Assembly (NCBI RefSeq): GCF_003143955.1
Contig: NZ_QFVS01000007.1
Span: 32,072 to 96,071 of the forward strand
From: Kurthia zopfii
GTDB taxonomy: Bacteria > Bacillota > Bacilli > Bacillales_A > Planococcaceae
Direction: 5' to 3'
DNA length: 64,000 nt
Of the stretch, positions 1 to 8,916 are shown piece by piece. Positions within the stretch are counted from its first letter, which is position 1; the number at the start of each line of letters is the position of its first letter. Both the position numbers and the translations under genes were made by a program. The notes beneath the pieces are model-generated. The model searched no databases. It worked only from the letters and a program-made list of their open reading frames with translations, and was not told where the DNA came from.

Positions 1-251
1 CCCTATAAAAGGGACGAGGATTATTCGCGTTACCACCCTAGTTACTGCATAAATTACATGCAATCACTTCATTGAATTAACGGCTCAGTTGCCGGCGTAC
101 CTTTACAGCATATGCTGGTCCCGGTCGCTGCTAGCGGGGCGAACTTCTACAAATATAGTGGCATATATTCACTTTCAGTCTATGGTGAATACTTCCTACA
201 TGCATATATTGTATACTTTTCCCGATCAGTGCATTTCATTATTTTGAATAC
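1..251 (-). promoter_or_regulatory. T-box riboswitch leader (Phe type) of a gene off the left edge
   Basis: Read on the minus strand this is a T-box leader. The conserved T-box (TAGGGTGGTAACGCG) lies at 26-40. Upstream, an AAAAGUA half and a GAAGUUC half face each other in a specifier loop closed by GGG/CCC pairing, giving UUC (Phe) as specifier at 141-143. The terminator hairpin begins near position 20 and runs off the window. In Bacillus the TrmH-family gene seen next to it precedes pheS-pheT, so the controlled gene is probably pheS. T-box leaders read uncharged tRNA and antiterminate. Leader identity is clear; the target is inferred. Confidence 0.88.
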
Positions 252-257
252 GGTCTT

Positions 258-286
258 ATTATAACCATATTGCTACTATACTTCAA
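258..286 (-). promoter_or_regulatory. sigma-A promoter of the Phe T-box leader
   Basis: The -35 box TTGAAG (281-286) and -10 box TATAAT (258-263) are separated by 17 bp on the minus strand. The -35 box ends 7 bp from the stop codon of the methyltransferase gene, so the T-box operon has its own promoter. Confidence 0.8.
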
Positions 287-292
287 GTGTTT

Positions 293-1051
293 CTATGCTG
301 TAGCAAAGTGATAAAGTACGATCCCAGTTGCTACTGCTACATTTAAAGATTCTGCGCCACCCATAATTGGAATGATGACATTTTGCGTTGTTTGTGCTAA
401 TAATTCTTTCGAAATACCGCTACCTTCATTCCCCATAATCAAAGCAAATTTCGGACCTTTCTCCACTTGATTATAAATAACCGAAGTCGCATCTAAAGCC
501 GTACCATAAACAGGGACTTCTTGTTCTTTCAGTTGTTCAACCCACTCAACTAAATCACCACGAAGAACAGGAATATGGAAAATTGAACCCTGTGTCGAAC
601 GAATTGTTTTCGGATTGAATGGATCCGCACTTCCTTTTCCAAGAATGACCGCATCAATACCTGCCGCATCTGCTGTGCGAATCATTGTACCGATATTGCC
701 TGGATCTTGTACCGCATCAACTAATAAAAGTTTTTTCCACGTAGGCTTCACTTCAAATTCAGGTTGCTTACAATGAGCGAAAATCCCTTGTGTATGCTCT
801 GTTTCAGCAAGTTCAGCTGCAATTGCATCCGTTACTTCGATTATATAAATATTTTCTACATCCCAATCAGACGGAATTTCTACGCCATCACGGATGATTA
901 AATTCAATACTTCTGTACCATTTAGCGCTTCTTCAACTAGGTGGAACCCTTCAACAAGGAATTCTCCTGATTTATCGCGCTCTTTGCGAGTAGTCGCAAG
1001 TTTTTTCCAATACTTCACTAAAGAGTTGGAAGATGATTCGATTCTTTTCAT
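293..1051 (-). CDS. ysgA: TrmH/SpoU-family RNA 2'-O-methyltransferase
   Basis: A 252-residue SPOUT methyltransferase expected to use S-adenosylmethionine to methylate a ribose in rRNA or tRNA. The N-terminal ~100 residues form the substrate-binding domain (SSNSLVKYWKKL start, EGFHLVEEAL). The C-terminal knot shows the three family motifs: DAVQDPGNIGTMIRTADAAG, IMGNEGSGIS and PIMGGAESLNVAVATG. The ATG has the ribosome binding site AAAGGACGG 10 bp upstream. It lies 17 bp after the MDR gene on the same strand, so the two may be co-transcribed. Position before a Phe T-box matches Bacillus ysgA-pheS. The exact target nucleotide cannot be told from sequence. Confidence 0.88.
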   Translation of the reverse strand: MKRIESSSNSLVKYWKKLATTRKERDKSGEFLVEGFHLVEEALNGTEVLNLIIRDGVEIPSDWDVENIYIIEVTDAIAAELAETEHTQGIFAHCKQPEFEVKPTWKKLLLVDAVQDPGNIGTMIRTADAAGIDAVILGKGSADPFNPKTIRSTQGSIFHIPVLRGDLVEWVEQLKEQEVPVYGTALDATSVIYNQVEKGPKFALIMGNEGSGISKELLAQTTQNVIIPIMGGAESLNVAVATGIVLYHFATA

Positions 1052-1068
1052 TGTGTGACCGTCCTTTT

Positions 1069-2046
1069 TTACATCGTTAATACTATTTTGCCAAATTGCT
1101 CATTCACTTGCAAACGTTCAAATGCTTTTTGAGCTTCTTCTATATTATATACTACATCAATGATTGGGTGTATGTTATGTTCTGTCATAAATTGAATACA
1201 TTTTCTAAATTCTTCACGACTTCCAAGTGTAGTCCCTTTCAAATTGTATTGTCCGTAGAAAAATTCTCTTAAATTTATTGAAGTTATGTCAGCTGTAGTC
1301 GCACCGAAAGTGACAAAAGTTCCTCCCTTTTTCAATACTTGTAAAGAGCGATTGAACGTTGCTTCCCCGACACTATCGATCACTAAGTCGATTACCTCAT
1401 CTTTCAAAGCCTCTTGCCAATCCGCTGCTGTATCCAGCGCAAGATCAGCTCCAATCGCTAATGCAGCTTCCCTTTTGGATGCAGATCTAGATGTCACAAT
1501 CACTCTCGCTCCAACTTTATGCGCTAATTGAATGATAAATGTCGCAACACCACTACCCGCCCCCGGAATAAAGATTGTCTGCCCTTTCTTAATCTCGCCT
1601 TTCGTGAATAATGCACGATAACCTGTCAACGGCGCAATGCCAATCGTTGCCGCCTCTTCCCAAGATAGATATGCTGGCTTCTTCTCTAATTGCTCAGCAG
1701 AAATGGCGATTTTCTCCGCAAATGTACCATGATCAGGCAAACTTAGAATTTCAAAACCATCAGGTGGTATCAGTGACTCATCAAACCAACGTAATGATGG
1801 GTTAATAATCACTTCATCGCCAATATGCCAACTTTTCACATCTTCACTTATTTCTTCAATAATCCCTGCTGCATCAGAACCTAGTATTAACGCTTCTGCT
1901 TCATTTCCTAAACGATTCGGCGTATATAAATCCCGGCGATTCACACTTGCACTTTTGATCTTCACAAGTACTTCGCCTTTTTGTAAAGTCGGTTCTTCTT
2001 GTTCCCCGACTATTAATCGTCCTTTTTCAAAAAATACTGCTTTCAT
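1069..2046 (-). CDS. Zinc-independent MDR family oxidoreductase
   Basis: A 325-residue medium-chain dehydrogenase/reductase of the quinone-oxidoreductase type. An N-terminal GroES-like domain (about 1-120) is followed by a Rossmann fold with the nucleotide-binding turn GAGSGVATFIIQLA near residue 160. The structural-zinc lobe with its four cysteines is absent, and no catalytic Cys/His zinc site is visible, so it probably is an NAD(P)H-dependent quinone or enone reductase, in the manner of Bacillus YogA. The start has a strong AAAGGGGAGATG site. Substrate unknown. Confidence 0.8.
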   Translation of the reverse strand: MKAVFFEKGRLIVGEQEEPTLQKGEVLVKIKSASVNRRDLYTPNRLGNEAEALILGSDAAGIIEEISEDVKSWHIGDEVIINPSLRWFDESLIPPDGFEILSLPDHGTFAEKIAISAEQLEKKPAYLSWEEAATIGIAPLTGYRALFTKGEIKKGQTIFIPGAGSGVATFIIQLAHKVGARVIVTSRSASKREAALAIGADLALDTAADWQEALKDEVIDLVIDSVGEATFNRSLQVLKKGGTFVTFGATTADITSINLREFFYGQYNLKGTTLGSREEFRKCIQFMTEHNIHPIIDVVYNIEEAQKAFERLQVNEQFGKIVLTM

Positions 2047-2111
2047 TTTTACATCTCCCCTTTCGCTTATTTTAGTCTAATGTGCAGTTAATTTTCAAAT
2101 AAATCAGATAA

Positions 2112-2145
2112 TAAAAAATAGTCCCTCTGTATTTTTCAGAGGAAC
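2112..2145 (-). terminator. Rho-independent terminator of argF
   Basis: On the minus strand GTTCCTCTG pairs with CAGAGGGAC around a 7-nt loop and is followed by TATTTTTT, 11 bp after the argF stop codon. Confidence 0.8.
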
Positions 2146-2155
2146 TCGATGTTTT

Positions 2156-3121
2156 TTAACCTAAAACCGATACTAACACAGCTTTTTGAGCATGCAGACG
2201 ATTTTCAGCTTGTTGGAAAATATAGGAGTTGTCGCCATCAATTATTGTTGTCGCTACTTCTTCTTCACGATGAGCAGGTAAGCAGTGCAGGAACATATAA
2301 TCCGCTTTCGCATTTGCTACAAGCGCTTCAGAAATTTGGAATCCTTCAAAATCTTTTAGACGTTTTGCTGATTCCTCTTCTTGGCCCATTGAAGTCCAAA
2401 CATCTGTATAAATAACGTCCGCATCTTTCGCAGCTTCAAATGGATCATTCGTAAATGTCACTGTACTACCATTTTGTGTTGCGATTTCCGTAGCAATTTT
2501 CATCGCTTCTCCAGAAGGTTCGTAGTTTGTTGGTGAAGCCACAACAACGTCCATTCCAACATGAGCTGCCGCTACAACAAGTGAGTGTGCAACATTATTT
2601 CCATCACCAATATAAGCTAGTTTCAACCCTTTAAATTCACCTTTTACTTCTTTGATTGTTTCTAAATCAGCTAATGCCTGACAAGGGTGTGCTAAATCCG
2701 TTAATCCGTTAATGACAGGAATTGAAGCATGCTCTGCCAATTCAGCGACCATCGCATGTGAATTCGCTCGAATCATAATACCGTCTACATAACCTGACAT
2801 GACATGAGCTGTATCGTGGACAGATTCACCACGCCCGATTTGTAAATCACGCGCATTCATAAACATTCCTTTACCACCTAATTGATGCATACCTACTTCG
2901 AATGAAATACGTGTACGCGTAGAGTTTTTCTCGAAGATCATCGCTAATGTTTTACCTTCTAATAAAGTTGAGCATTTACCTGCCTTCGTAATCGTTTTTA
3001 ATTGGATGGCTAAATCAATTAATTGCTGAACTTCTTCACTTGTATAATCAGCAAGTGATAGTAAATCCTTCCCTTTTAAACTATCTACAATTTGTAATTG
3101 AACTTCTTCTAATAATTTCAT
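2156..3121 (-). CDS. argF: Ornithine carbamoyltransferase
   Basis: A 321-residue enzyme that makes citrulline from ornithine and carbamoyl phosphate in arginine synthesis. The carbamoyl-phosphate loop STRTR is at 67-71, HPCQ at 145-148, the ornithine-side DVWTSMGQE follows, and HCLPAHR carries the catalytic Cys near residue 282. Length is normal for the family. The start is set by AAGGGAGAG upstream of ATG. No other arginine gene is adjacent, so it is a stand-alone anabolic-type gene; a catabolic arcB role is less likely because no arcA or arcC is near. A consensus promoter with an ARG-box-like operator lies upstream (3159-3187). Confidence 0.95.
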   Translation of the reverse strand: MKLLEEVQLQIVDSLKGKDLLSLADYTSEEVQQLIDLAIQLKTITKAGKCSTLLEGKTLAMIFEKNSTRTRISFEVGMHQLGGKGMFMNARDLQIGRGESVHDTAHVMSGYVDGIMIRANSHAMVAELAEHASIPVINGLTDLAHPCQALADLETIKEVKGEFKGLKLAYIGDGNNVAHSLVVAAAHVGMDVVVASPTNYEPSGEAMKIATEIATQNGSTVTFTNDPFEAAKDADVIYTDVWTSMGQEEESAKRLKDFEGFQISEALVANAKADYMFLHCLPAHREEEVATTIIDGDNSYIFQQAENRLHAQKAVLVSVLG

Positions 3122-3158
3122 ATGAATCTCTCCCTTTATTTGTATGTTTGTATATCCT

Positions 3159-3187
3159 ATTATAGTTATGTATATTTATTCTGTCAA
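3159..3187 (-). promoter_or_regulatory. argF promoter overlapped by a candidate ARG box
   Basis: TTGACA (3182-3187) and TATAAT (3159-3164) are 17 bp apart. Between them, at 3169-3182, AGAATAAATATACA matches 12 of 14 positions of the ArgR/AhrC operator core TGAATWWWWATTCA. A repressor bound here would block polymerase directly. The promoter is strong by eye; the operator is an inference from consensus. Confidence 0.75.
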
Positions 3188-3289
3188 ATGCATTTTTATG
3201 TTTTTAGGTTTTTTCAACAAATGTATAATTATCAGCATTTAAAAGGATAATCAGCTTGAACCCCATTACCAATTATACATTTATTGAAT

Positions 3290-3324
3290 AAAAAAAGGAA
3301 TCGCATTCTACTGCGACTCCTTTT
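3290..3324 (-). terminator. Rho-independent terminator downstream of the M42 peptidase gene
   Basis: On the minus strand AAAAGGAGTCGCA pairs with TGCGATTCCTTTT across a 6-nt loop and ends in a run of T. It lies about 140 bp past the peptidase stop. The 342-bp gap 3122-3463 holds this hairpin, a second GC-rich hairpin at 3429-3456 without a T-run, and the argF promoter; no gene was seen. Confidence 0.75.
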
Positions 3325-3463
3325 CCTATTATACCTTTTGAACTTTTTTTACGACGATTAAAGTAATTATTTTATTCATATAATCACAAATTTAATTTAA
3401 ACCTTCACAGAAATCATACCTAACTTGGAGGGGGCATTTTATTATAAAACTACCCCCAAAATA

Positions 3464-4549
3464 CTAGTCAAACGTGATTGCATTTACTGTATCTGCATCT
3501 AGTTTTTTGATTACTTCGATGACTAATTTTACTGCGTTGTCAAAATCATCGCGATGTAAAACGCCTGCGTGCGAGTGGATATAACGAGTCGCAATACCGA
3601 TTGAAAGTGCTGGTACACCATTTGCAGTAATATGAATTGAACCTGCATCCGTACCGCCACCAGGAATTGCTTCGTATTGATAAGGGATTCTCGCATCTTC
3701 TGCTGTTTGCACAACTAAATCGCGTAATCCTTTATGGCCAACCATTGAACCATCATAAACGATAATTTGTGGACCATCACCCATTTTCGAAGCTGCTTCT
3801 GACGGTGAAACTCCTGGCGTATCACCAGCGATGCCAACGTCTACTGCAAAACCGATATCCGGATTGATTTGGTGCGTTGCAGTTTTAGATCCACGAAGAC
3901 CCACTTCTTCTTGCACTACGCCACAACCATAAACGATATTCGGGTGGTTTTCATTTTCTAATCCTTTTAATACTTCAATCGCAATTGCACAACCGATACG
4001 ATTATCCCAAGCTTTTGCTAAAAGGAATTTCTCATTTTTCATAACAGTGAATTCAAAATAAGGTGCGATCATGTCGCCAGGACGTACACCCCACTCCATA
4101 ACTTCTTCTTTAGAAGTTGCACCAATGTCGATGAACATTTGCTTAATATCCGCTGCTTTATTACGTTGCTCAGCAGGTAGAATATGTGGTGGTTTCGAAC
4201 CGATTACACCCGTAATTGTTTCGCCAGAACGTGTAATAATTTGTACGCGCTGCGCTAACATTACTTGACTCCACCAACCACCAACAGTTTGGAATTTGAT
4301 AAACCCTTTGTCATCGATTTGTGTAACCATGAATCCAACTTCATCTAGGTGACCCGCTACCATAATTTTCGGACCTTTTTCATCGCCAACTTTTTTAGCG
4401 ATTAATGAACCTAAACCATCCGTTTCGATTGAATTCGCATATGGTTCAATATATTTCTTCATGACTTCGCGTGCTTCTTTTTCATTACCAGCAATAGCTC
4501 TCGCATCCGTTAATTCTTTTAACATTGTTAAAGTAGCATCTAATTGCAT
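3464..4549 (-). CDS. ytoP: M42 family metallo-aminopeptidase (glutamyl aminopeptidase/endoglucanase type)
   Basis: A 361-residue cytosolic di-metal aminopeptidase of the PepA/FrvX/TET type. Metal ligands and catalytic residues are visible in order: AGHLDEVGF (His, Asp), KAWDNRIG (bridging Asp), [10 protein letters not shown] (catalytic Glu pair), AVDVGIAGD (Asp) and RYIHSHAG (His). The reading frame is open 13 codons further upstream, but the ATG at 4549 has AAAGGGGG 7 bp before it, so this start is chosen. It lies next to a dUTPase and a DUF1294 gene and may share their transcript. Substrate preference cannot be read from sequence. Confidence 0.88.
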   Translation of the reverse strand: MQLDATLTMLKELTDARAIAGNEKEAREVMKKYIEPYANSIETDGLGSLIAKKVGDEKGPKIMVAGHLDEVGFMVTQIDDKGFIKFQTVGGWWSQVMLAQRVQIITRSGETITGVIGSKPPHILPAEQRNKAADIKQMFIDIGATSKEEVMEWGVRPGDMIAPYFEFTVMKNEKFLLAKAWDNRIGCAIAIEVLKGLENENHPNIVYGCGVVQEEVGLRGSKTATHQINPDIGFAVDVGIAGDTPGVSPSEAASKMGDGPQIIVYDGSMVGHKGLRDLVVQTAEDARIPYQYEAIPGGGTDAGSIHITANGVPALSIGIATRYIHSHAGVLHRDDFDNAVKLVIEVIKKLDADTVNAITFD

Positions 4550-4594
4550 ACAATAACCCCCTTTGTCATAATCTTCTCTATTATACAATAGAAG

Positions 4595-5080
4595 TTAGTA
4601 TCCTGTACGCTGTCTCGCATAATTTTCTTCGTTTTTCGAAATATATGCTTGGATAATACTTTCCTCATCAAATTTTAATGAGCGAGCAATTGCGCCATAG
4701 CATTTCCAAATTTCTTCATAGTTTGGTAGCGTAACATCATCTGCAAAGACAATAATTGATTTTTGAGTTTGCAAAAATAGTTCTGTTAATGAATTTTCTC
4801 TTGCATCTTTCGGCCACTCTTCTAAGTGCGTGAAGTCACGCATAATGCCTAATGATAAAAGGAAGTGGATCGAATCTACGAATTCCTCTAAAATAACTGC
4901 ATCTTCCGAAGGTCCTTTTTCACTCCAAAATTTAAAGCAACGTGTTTCATTCGCAAGTTCTCCTAGCTCTACTAATAAAGCTAAAGTTTTTTCACGAAAT
5001 ACATCAAAGTCGATTTTTTTCGTCTCCACAATATACGCATCTAATTGTTCTTGCATTGTAAATAATTTTTGTAAGTTCAT
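4595..5080 (-). CDS. Dimeric all-alpha dUTP diphosphatase (MazG-like fold)
   Basis: A 161-residue protein of the dUTPase_2 family, which hydrolyses dUTP to dUMP and keeps uracil out of DNA. The Mg-binding helices are visible: LLVELGELANETRCFKFW (ExxE pattern, residues ~31-48) and EEFVDSIHFLLSLG (ExxD pattern, near 65-78). This fold is unrelated to the trimeric dUTPase. The start has GAGAGGATG upstream. It sits 13 bp after the DUF1294 gene, and the peptidase starts about 45 bp beyond it, so the three genes likely form one unit. Confidence 0.8.
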   Translation of the reverse strand: MNLQKLFTMQEQLDAYIVETKKIDFDVFREKTLALLVELGELANETRCFKFWSEKGPSEDAVILEEFVDSIHFLLSLGIMRDFTHLEEWPKDARENSLTELFLQTQKSIIVFADDVTLPNYEEIWKCYGAIARSLKFDEESIIQAYISKNEENYARQRTGY

Positions 5081-5093
5081 TTTTTACATCCTC

Positions 5094-5348
5094 TCAAATT
5101 AGGTCAAAATAGAATGAGCCGTAAATGACGAAATCAATCAGCATTAAAAGTGTGAATCCAACAACGAATTTCATTTTTTTAATTTTGTGCCGGAACACAA
5201 TCATCCCTAGAAATGCGCCAGGAGCTCCGCCGATTAAGGCTAGTAACCATAGCGATTTCTCTGGTACGCGCCATTCTCTTTTGATTGCTTTTCTTTTATC
5301 ATAGCCCATCTGAATAAAACTACAAATACTACATATTATAAGCCACAT
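5094..5348 (-). CDS. DUF1294 family small membrane protein
   Basis: An 84-residue protein with a hydrophobic N-terminal helix, the DKRKAIKREWRVPEKSL segment, a GGAPGAFLGM turn and FRHKIKK before a last membrane helix, the usual DUF1294 pattern. A GTG two codons upstream abuts the AGAAGG site with no spacing, so the ATG at 5348 is preferred. Function unknown. It heads the short gene group with the dUTPase and peptidase. Confidence 0.78.
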   Translation of the reverse strand: MWLIICSICSFIQMGYDKRKAIKREWRVPEKSLWLLALIGGAPGAFLGMIVFRHKIKKMKFVVGFTLLMLIDFVIYGSFYFDLI

Positions 5349-5403
5349 AGTCACCCTTCTTTACTACTATTATTCTAGCATACGGTATGTGTCGAAAGGC
5401 AAC

Positions 5404-5441
5404 AAAAAAAGTAGAAATTGCCAACTACTCGCAATCTCTAC
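5404..5441 (-). terminator. Terminator of the first GH25 lysozyme gene
   Basis: GTAGAGATTGC pairs with GCAATTTCTAC (one G-U pair) on the minus strand and runs into seven T, just past the stop at 5449. Confidence 0.8.
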
Positions 5442-5448
5442 TCTACTA

Positions 5449-6951
5449 CTATTTAATTTTTACGTACTTCTTATTTGCAGTAATATATTTACCTGAACCT
5501 AACTTTAAGCGTGGCGTTCCATTCGAAGACCAGCGAACGCCAGTAACAGTCAATGTTTTACCTTTTGCATAGGCTGTACCTGTTTTCTCTTTAAAGCTCA
5601 CAGTTGTGTACTCATTCACTTTAGAAGTTGTTACGATTTTTTTAGGATTAATATATAAATAATCCGTTACATTGTTTACAACTTTACGTGTATTCGTTTT
5701 TAATGCACTAATATAGTAGCCTGAAATTGTTTTTAATACAGGTGTCCCTTTTGAAGTGTATTTAATATCACTAATTGTGAAAATTGTATTTGGTGAATAA
5801 GTCGCCAATTTATTTTTTGCTACAAAGTTCGTTGATTTATATGCACTTTGAGTTGTTTGTAAAATAACTTTCTTCGGCACTACAGTTGTATAATCTTCAA
5901 TATTAGAACGTGTTTTCACAACATAATCCATATTCGATGTAATATAAGTACCATCGTCTAGTTTAAGTCGTGGCGTTCCACTTTTCGTTAATACAATTTT
6001 TTCGACTTCGACAATTTCATTACGATCATATCGACCGATTTTCGTATTGTCATTGAATGTTGTAGAATCATAATTCGCTACAGCTTTTTTAATCGCTACT
6101 TTTTTAGGATTCGTTGTATAGTATTTCGGTTTTGAAGGTTCGACAGGTTTTTGGACATCTTTCGTATAGAAACTTAATTCCTTCGTTCCAACCAGTTTGT
6201 TCAAATCAACATATCCTGGTACACCGGCAATTCTACCTTTATCAGTATACTGCCAAATATCATGTTTGAAAGCTGGTTTCAAATTACCATAACGTGGAAT
6301 CCATACAAAATCAGCTTTAGACATATCTAAATTGAATTGATTATATGTATGATGTCCTACGTAAATACCAATTTTTTTATCTGTTAATTTACGTAATTCC
6401 GCAATGAATGAACTCGTGATTGCGCGCATTCTTTTCGGATTTTTCTCTGTACTTGTATCTTCTTCTACATCGACAACGTAGAATTTAGCGTCTTTACCTG
6501 CTCGTTTGTAGAAATCGCGTGCTTCAACTTTTGCATCTGCTTCATCAGTTGCTAAGAAGTATGCATATACACCATATGGTACGCCGTATTTTGTTGCTTG
6601 GCTTTCATATGTTTTATGTTGACGATCTTCAAGAACACTACCATATTGTGTGCGAATAATCGCTAAATCAGCCGCTTTTGAAAATTGAGACCAATTAATA
6701 TTGCCTTGGTGATGAGAAATATCTACTACTACTGGATCATTCGCAGAAGCTCTTAACATCTTCGGTTGCGGTTTTGTTAAATCTGTGACAAATGGCTTAC
6801 CTTCCCACTTTGATTTACTATCAGGATTAGCCGGCGCTAATTCTTCAGTGACATCATCATTTGTAGCGGCAGTTGCATTCATACTATGCATACTAAATGT
6901 TGCAATAATAAGCATAACGAATGGTAAAGCCCATTTAAAAGCTACTTTCAT
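5449..6951 (-). CDS. Secreted GH25 lysozyme with three C-terminal DUF5776-like repeats
   Basis: A 500-residue exported muramidase. Residues 1-29 form a signal peptide ending NATAA. The GH25 barrel spans about 71-265 with catalytic residues visible as Asp77 (VDISHHQG) and Asp161/Glu163 (YVVDVEED); the family cleaves the MurNAc-GlcNAc bond of peptidoglycan. Three ~70-residue repeats follow at about 277-346, 354-424 and 431-500, each with NPKK/VPKK, a middle Y-T/S-x-F and SGTPRLKL-DGTYITS type ends; these resemble DUF5776 cell-surface modules and probably bind wall polymers. No LPXTG or SLH anchor. An upstream in-frame Met exists, but AAAAGGAGAG precedes the chosen ATG. Confidence 0.85.
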   Translation of the reverse strand: MKVAFKWALPFVMLIIATFSMHSMNATAATNDDVTEELAPANPDSKSKWEGKPFVTDLTKPQPKMLRASANDPVVVDISHHQGNINWSQFSKAADLAIIRTQYGSVLEDRQHKTYESQATKYGVPYGVYAYFLATDEADAKVEARDFYKRAGKDAKFYVVDVEEDTSTEKNPKRMRAITSSFIAELRKLTDKKIGIYVGHHTYNQFNLDMSKADFVWIPRYGNLKPAFKHDIWQYTDKGRIAGVPGYVDLNKLVGTKELSFYTKDVQKPVEPSKPKYYTTNPKKVAIKKAVANYDSTTFNDNTKIGRYDRNEIVEVEKIVLTKSGTPRLKLDDGTYITSNMDYVVKTRSNIEDYTTVVPKKVILQTTQSAYKSTNFVAKNKLATYSPNTIFTISDIKYTSKGTPVLKTISGYYISALKTNTRKVVNNVTDYLYINPKKIVTTSKVNEYTTVSFKEKTGTAYAKGKTLTVTGVRWSSNGTPRLKLGSGKYITANKKYVKIK

Positions 6952-7151
6952 TTTTTGTATCTCTCCTTTTCTTGTTGACAGTCTCTTCATTCAAATTTCC
7001 TATATCTAACTGACTATTACTAGAATACCAAAAAAAACACTATTTTTGTGACATGTTTTAACATCATTTCCTTTTCAAATATTAAAAAAACATTACATTT
7101 CTGAAAAACTTGTAATAATAGACCTATAAATATACCTTTTGTAACAATAGA

Positions 7152-7183
7152 CAAAAAAAGCAAATCACAGATTGTGATTTGCT
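7152..7183 (-). terminator. Terminator of the second GH25 lysozyme gene
   Basis: Perfect 10-bp stem GCAAATCACA/TGTGATTTGC with a 3-nt loop at 7160-7182, followed by seven T on the minus strand. Confidence 0.85.
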
Positions 7184-7189
7184 TTTGAT

Positions 7190-8677
7190 TTACTGCTCAT
7201 ACCAAGGGATTTCTTTGTATAAAGTTTTCTTCGCTGAGACATATTTACCATTATCTAATCTAAATCTAGGATAACCAAGCTTATTATATTCAATGCCTAC
7301 TACTTGGATATTCGTGCCGATTGCCACATCCACCGGTTTATTCTCTGCATTATCATCATTTTCTTCACCAAACATTAATGTTTCATACATTTTCATTTTC
7401 TTTTTTGTTTGTAAATGATGCGTTACATCGCGGTAATAGTTTTCGATTGTACTTGGTGCTTCAATTACATCATTTTTACTCGCTGATACAAATTTACCAC
7501 TTAGAATTTGGAATCTGTTTTGCCCTGAACCATTATAAACTACTTTATTAACATTAAAAATTGTGTATTGAGGGATTTTTTCTGGTTTTCTATTTGAAGT
7601 AGAAGAATCATAAATGTATAGCTCTTTCTTAGTAATAATCTTCTTCACTTTGTCATCTGCTGTGTAAAAACCTTCTGCTTTTGCTGCAGTTGTTTTTAAT
7701 ACAAGTGCTTTACTTGCTGTAACGAAAAGGCCATTAGATAATTCTAATCTTGGTGTACCCGCAGATGATTTTGTGATTTTTTCAACTTTTAGGACAGAAC
7801 CTTCTGCATATGTTTTTTTGTAGTTTTTACTAACTAGGTCACGTTTTTTATATGCTTTTACCTTCTTTTTCAAAATGACATATTTAGGATTCATCACATA
7901 GTATTTTTTCACTAGTTCTGAATTTGAAGTTTGTGAAATCTTATTCGTGAAAAATTCTAATTTCGTGCCATTTGCAAGTCTGTTTAAATCTACATTACCG
8001 TTAATTCCTGGAACTCGACCACTACTTGTATACTGCCATAGTTGGTGGTTATAAGCTGGTGATGTATAGCCATAACGTGGAATCCATACAAATTCAAATT
8101 TCGATGTATCTAAATTAAATGAACTGTATAAATGGTTCGCCACATATAGTCCGATTTTCTTATCTGTTAGTTCACGTAACTCTTTTACATACTCATTCAC
8201 TACTCTACGCATAGAGTAACCATTTTTATTTGTTTTTACTTCTACATCGAGAACATAGAATTCAGTATTTTTACTTGCGCGGTTGTAGAAAGCTCTCGCT
8301 TCTGCTCTTGCTTCCGCTGGTGTTCCCGCTCTTACGAATGAATATACCCCAAAAGGAAGATCTTGACGTTTCGCTGCACTTTCATATGATTTATGCATAT
8401 AATCTTCTACACTAATTCCGTCCTGTGTTCGGATAATGACTAAATCTAGCGCTGCGGCTGCTTTATCCCAATCAATATTGCCCTGCCATTTTGAAATATC
8501 GGCAATCAATGGCGCGTCAGCAGATTGTTTTTGTAATAATTTATTGCTTGGGTATTCCCATGGAACTGTACTCTCAGGTTTTGCAGTATTTTCGTAAGCT
8601 TTCGCTTCATTAGTAAAAGCTAGTCCGAAAACAACTGATAATGAAAGTATAAATAAGAGCATTAAAATCTTCTTCAT
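7190..8677 (-). CDS. Secreted GH25 lysozyme paralogue with three degenerate DUF5776-like repeats
   Basis: A 495-residue paralogue of the neighbour downstream. The signal peptide ends NEAKA at residue 27. The GH25 domain covers about 55-250 with Asp60 (IADISKWQG) and Asp144/Glu146 (YVLDVEVKT) as catalytic residues. Three tail repeats start near residues 263, 342 and 413; the first keeps AGTPRLELSNG, while the second and third are more diverged (GQNRFQILSG, GYPRFRLDNG). The two genes stand in tandem but each has its own terminator, so they are probably transcribed separately. Likely role is wall turnover or release of other bacteria's walls; a phage origin is not supported because holin and structural genes are missing. 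Confidence 0.85.
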   Translation of the reverse strand: MKKILMLLFILSLSVVFGLAFTNEAKAYENTAKPESTVPWEYPSNKLLQKQSADAPLIADISKWQGNIDWDKAAAALDLVIIRTQDGISVEDYMHKSYESAAKRQDLPFGVYSFVRAGTPAEARAEARAFYNRASKNTEFYVLDVEVKTNKNGYSMRRVVNEYVKELRELTDKKIGLYVANHLYSSFNLDTSKFEFVWIPRYGYTSPAYNHQLWQYTSSGRVPGINGNVDLNRLANGTKLEFFTNKISQTSNSELVKKYYVMNPKYVILKKKVKAYKKRDLVSKNYKKTYAEGSVLKVEKITKSSAGTPRLELSNGLFVTASKALVLKTTAAKAEGFYTADDKVKKIITKKELYIYDSSTSNRKPEKIPQYTIFNVNKVVYNGSGQNRFQILSGKFVSASKNDVIEAPSTIENYYRDVTHHLQTKKKMKMYETLMFGEENDDNAENKPVDVAIGTNIQVVGIEYNKLGYPRFRLDNGKYVSAKKTLYKEIPWYEQ

Positions 8678-8860
8678 TCTGTCAATCCTTCCTAGTTCTA
8701 AAGTCTTTTTATATTATAATCAATTATTCCCATTTTAGCACTCGTATAATACAACAGCAATTCTATTTCATTACTTTTATTACATATTAATGTCATATCG
8801 ATTGCATTTGGTAATTATTTAGTTTTTTTATCACATTTCTATAGAACCATCTTTTTTCAA

Positions 8861-8911
8861 AAAAAATACTCCACTTTCGTAAAATTTTCATTTACAAAAG
8901 TGAAGTTATTT
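8861..8911 (-). terminator. Terminator of hmp
   Basis: On the minus strand ACTTCACTTTTGTAAA pairs imperfectly with TTTTACGAAAGTGGAGT, followed by a run of eight T. Confidence 0.75.
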
Positions 8912-8916
8912 TTAAC

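Noticed and set aside
1286..1531. Plus-strand frames opposite minus-strand genes (for example 1286-1531, 19034-19411, 36330-36680)
   Set aside because: They are reverse-strand shadows of well-identified genes without ribosome binding sites.
3429..3456. GC-rich hairpin GGGGG...CCCCC behind the M42 peptidase as terminator
   Set aside because: Not followed by a T-run on either strand; the hairpin at 3290-3324 fits much better.
5449..8677. Prophage or lysis cassette suggested by lysozyme genes
   Set aside because: Both proteins have ordinary signal peptides and surface repeats; no holin, integrase, portal or tail gene nearby.
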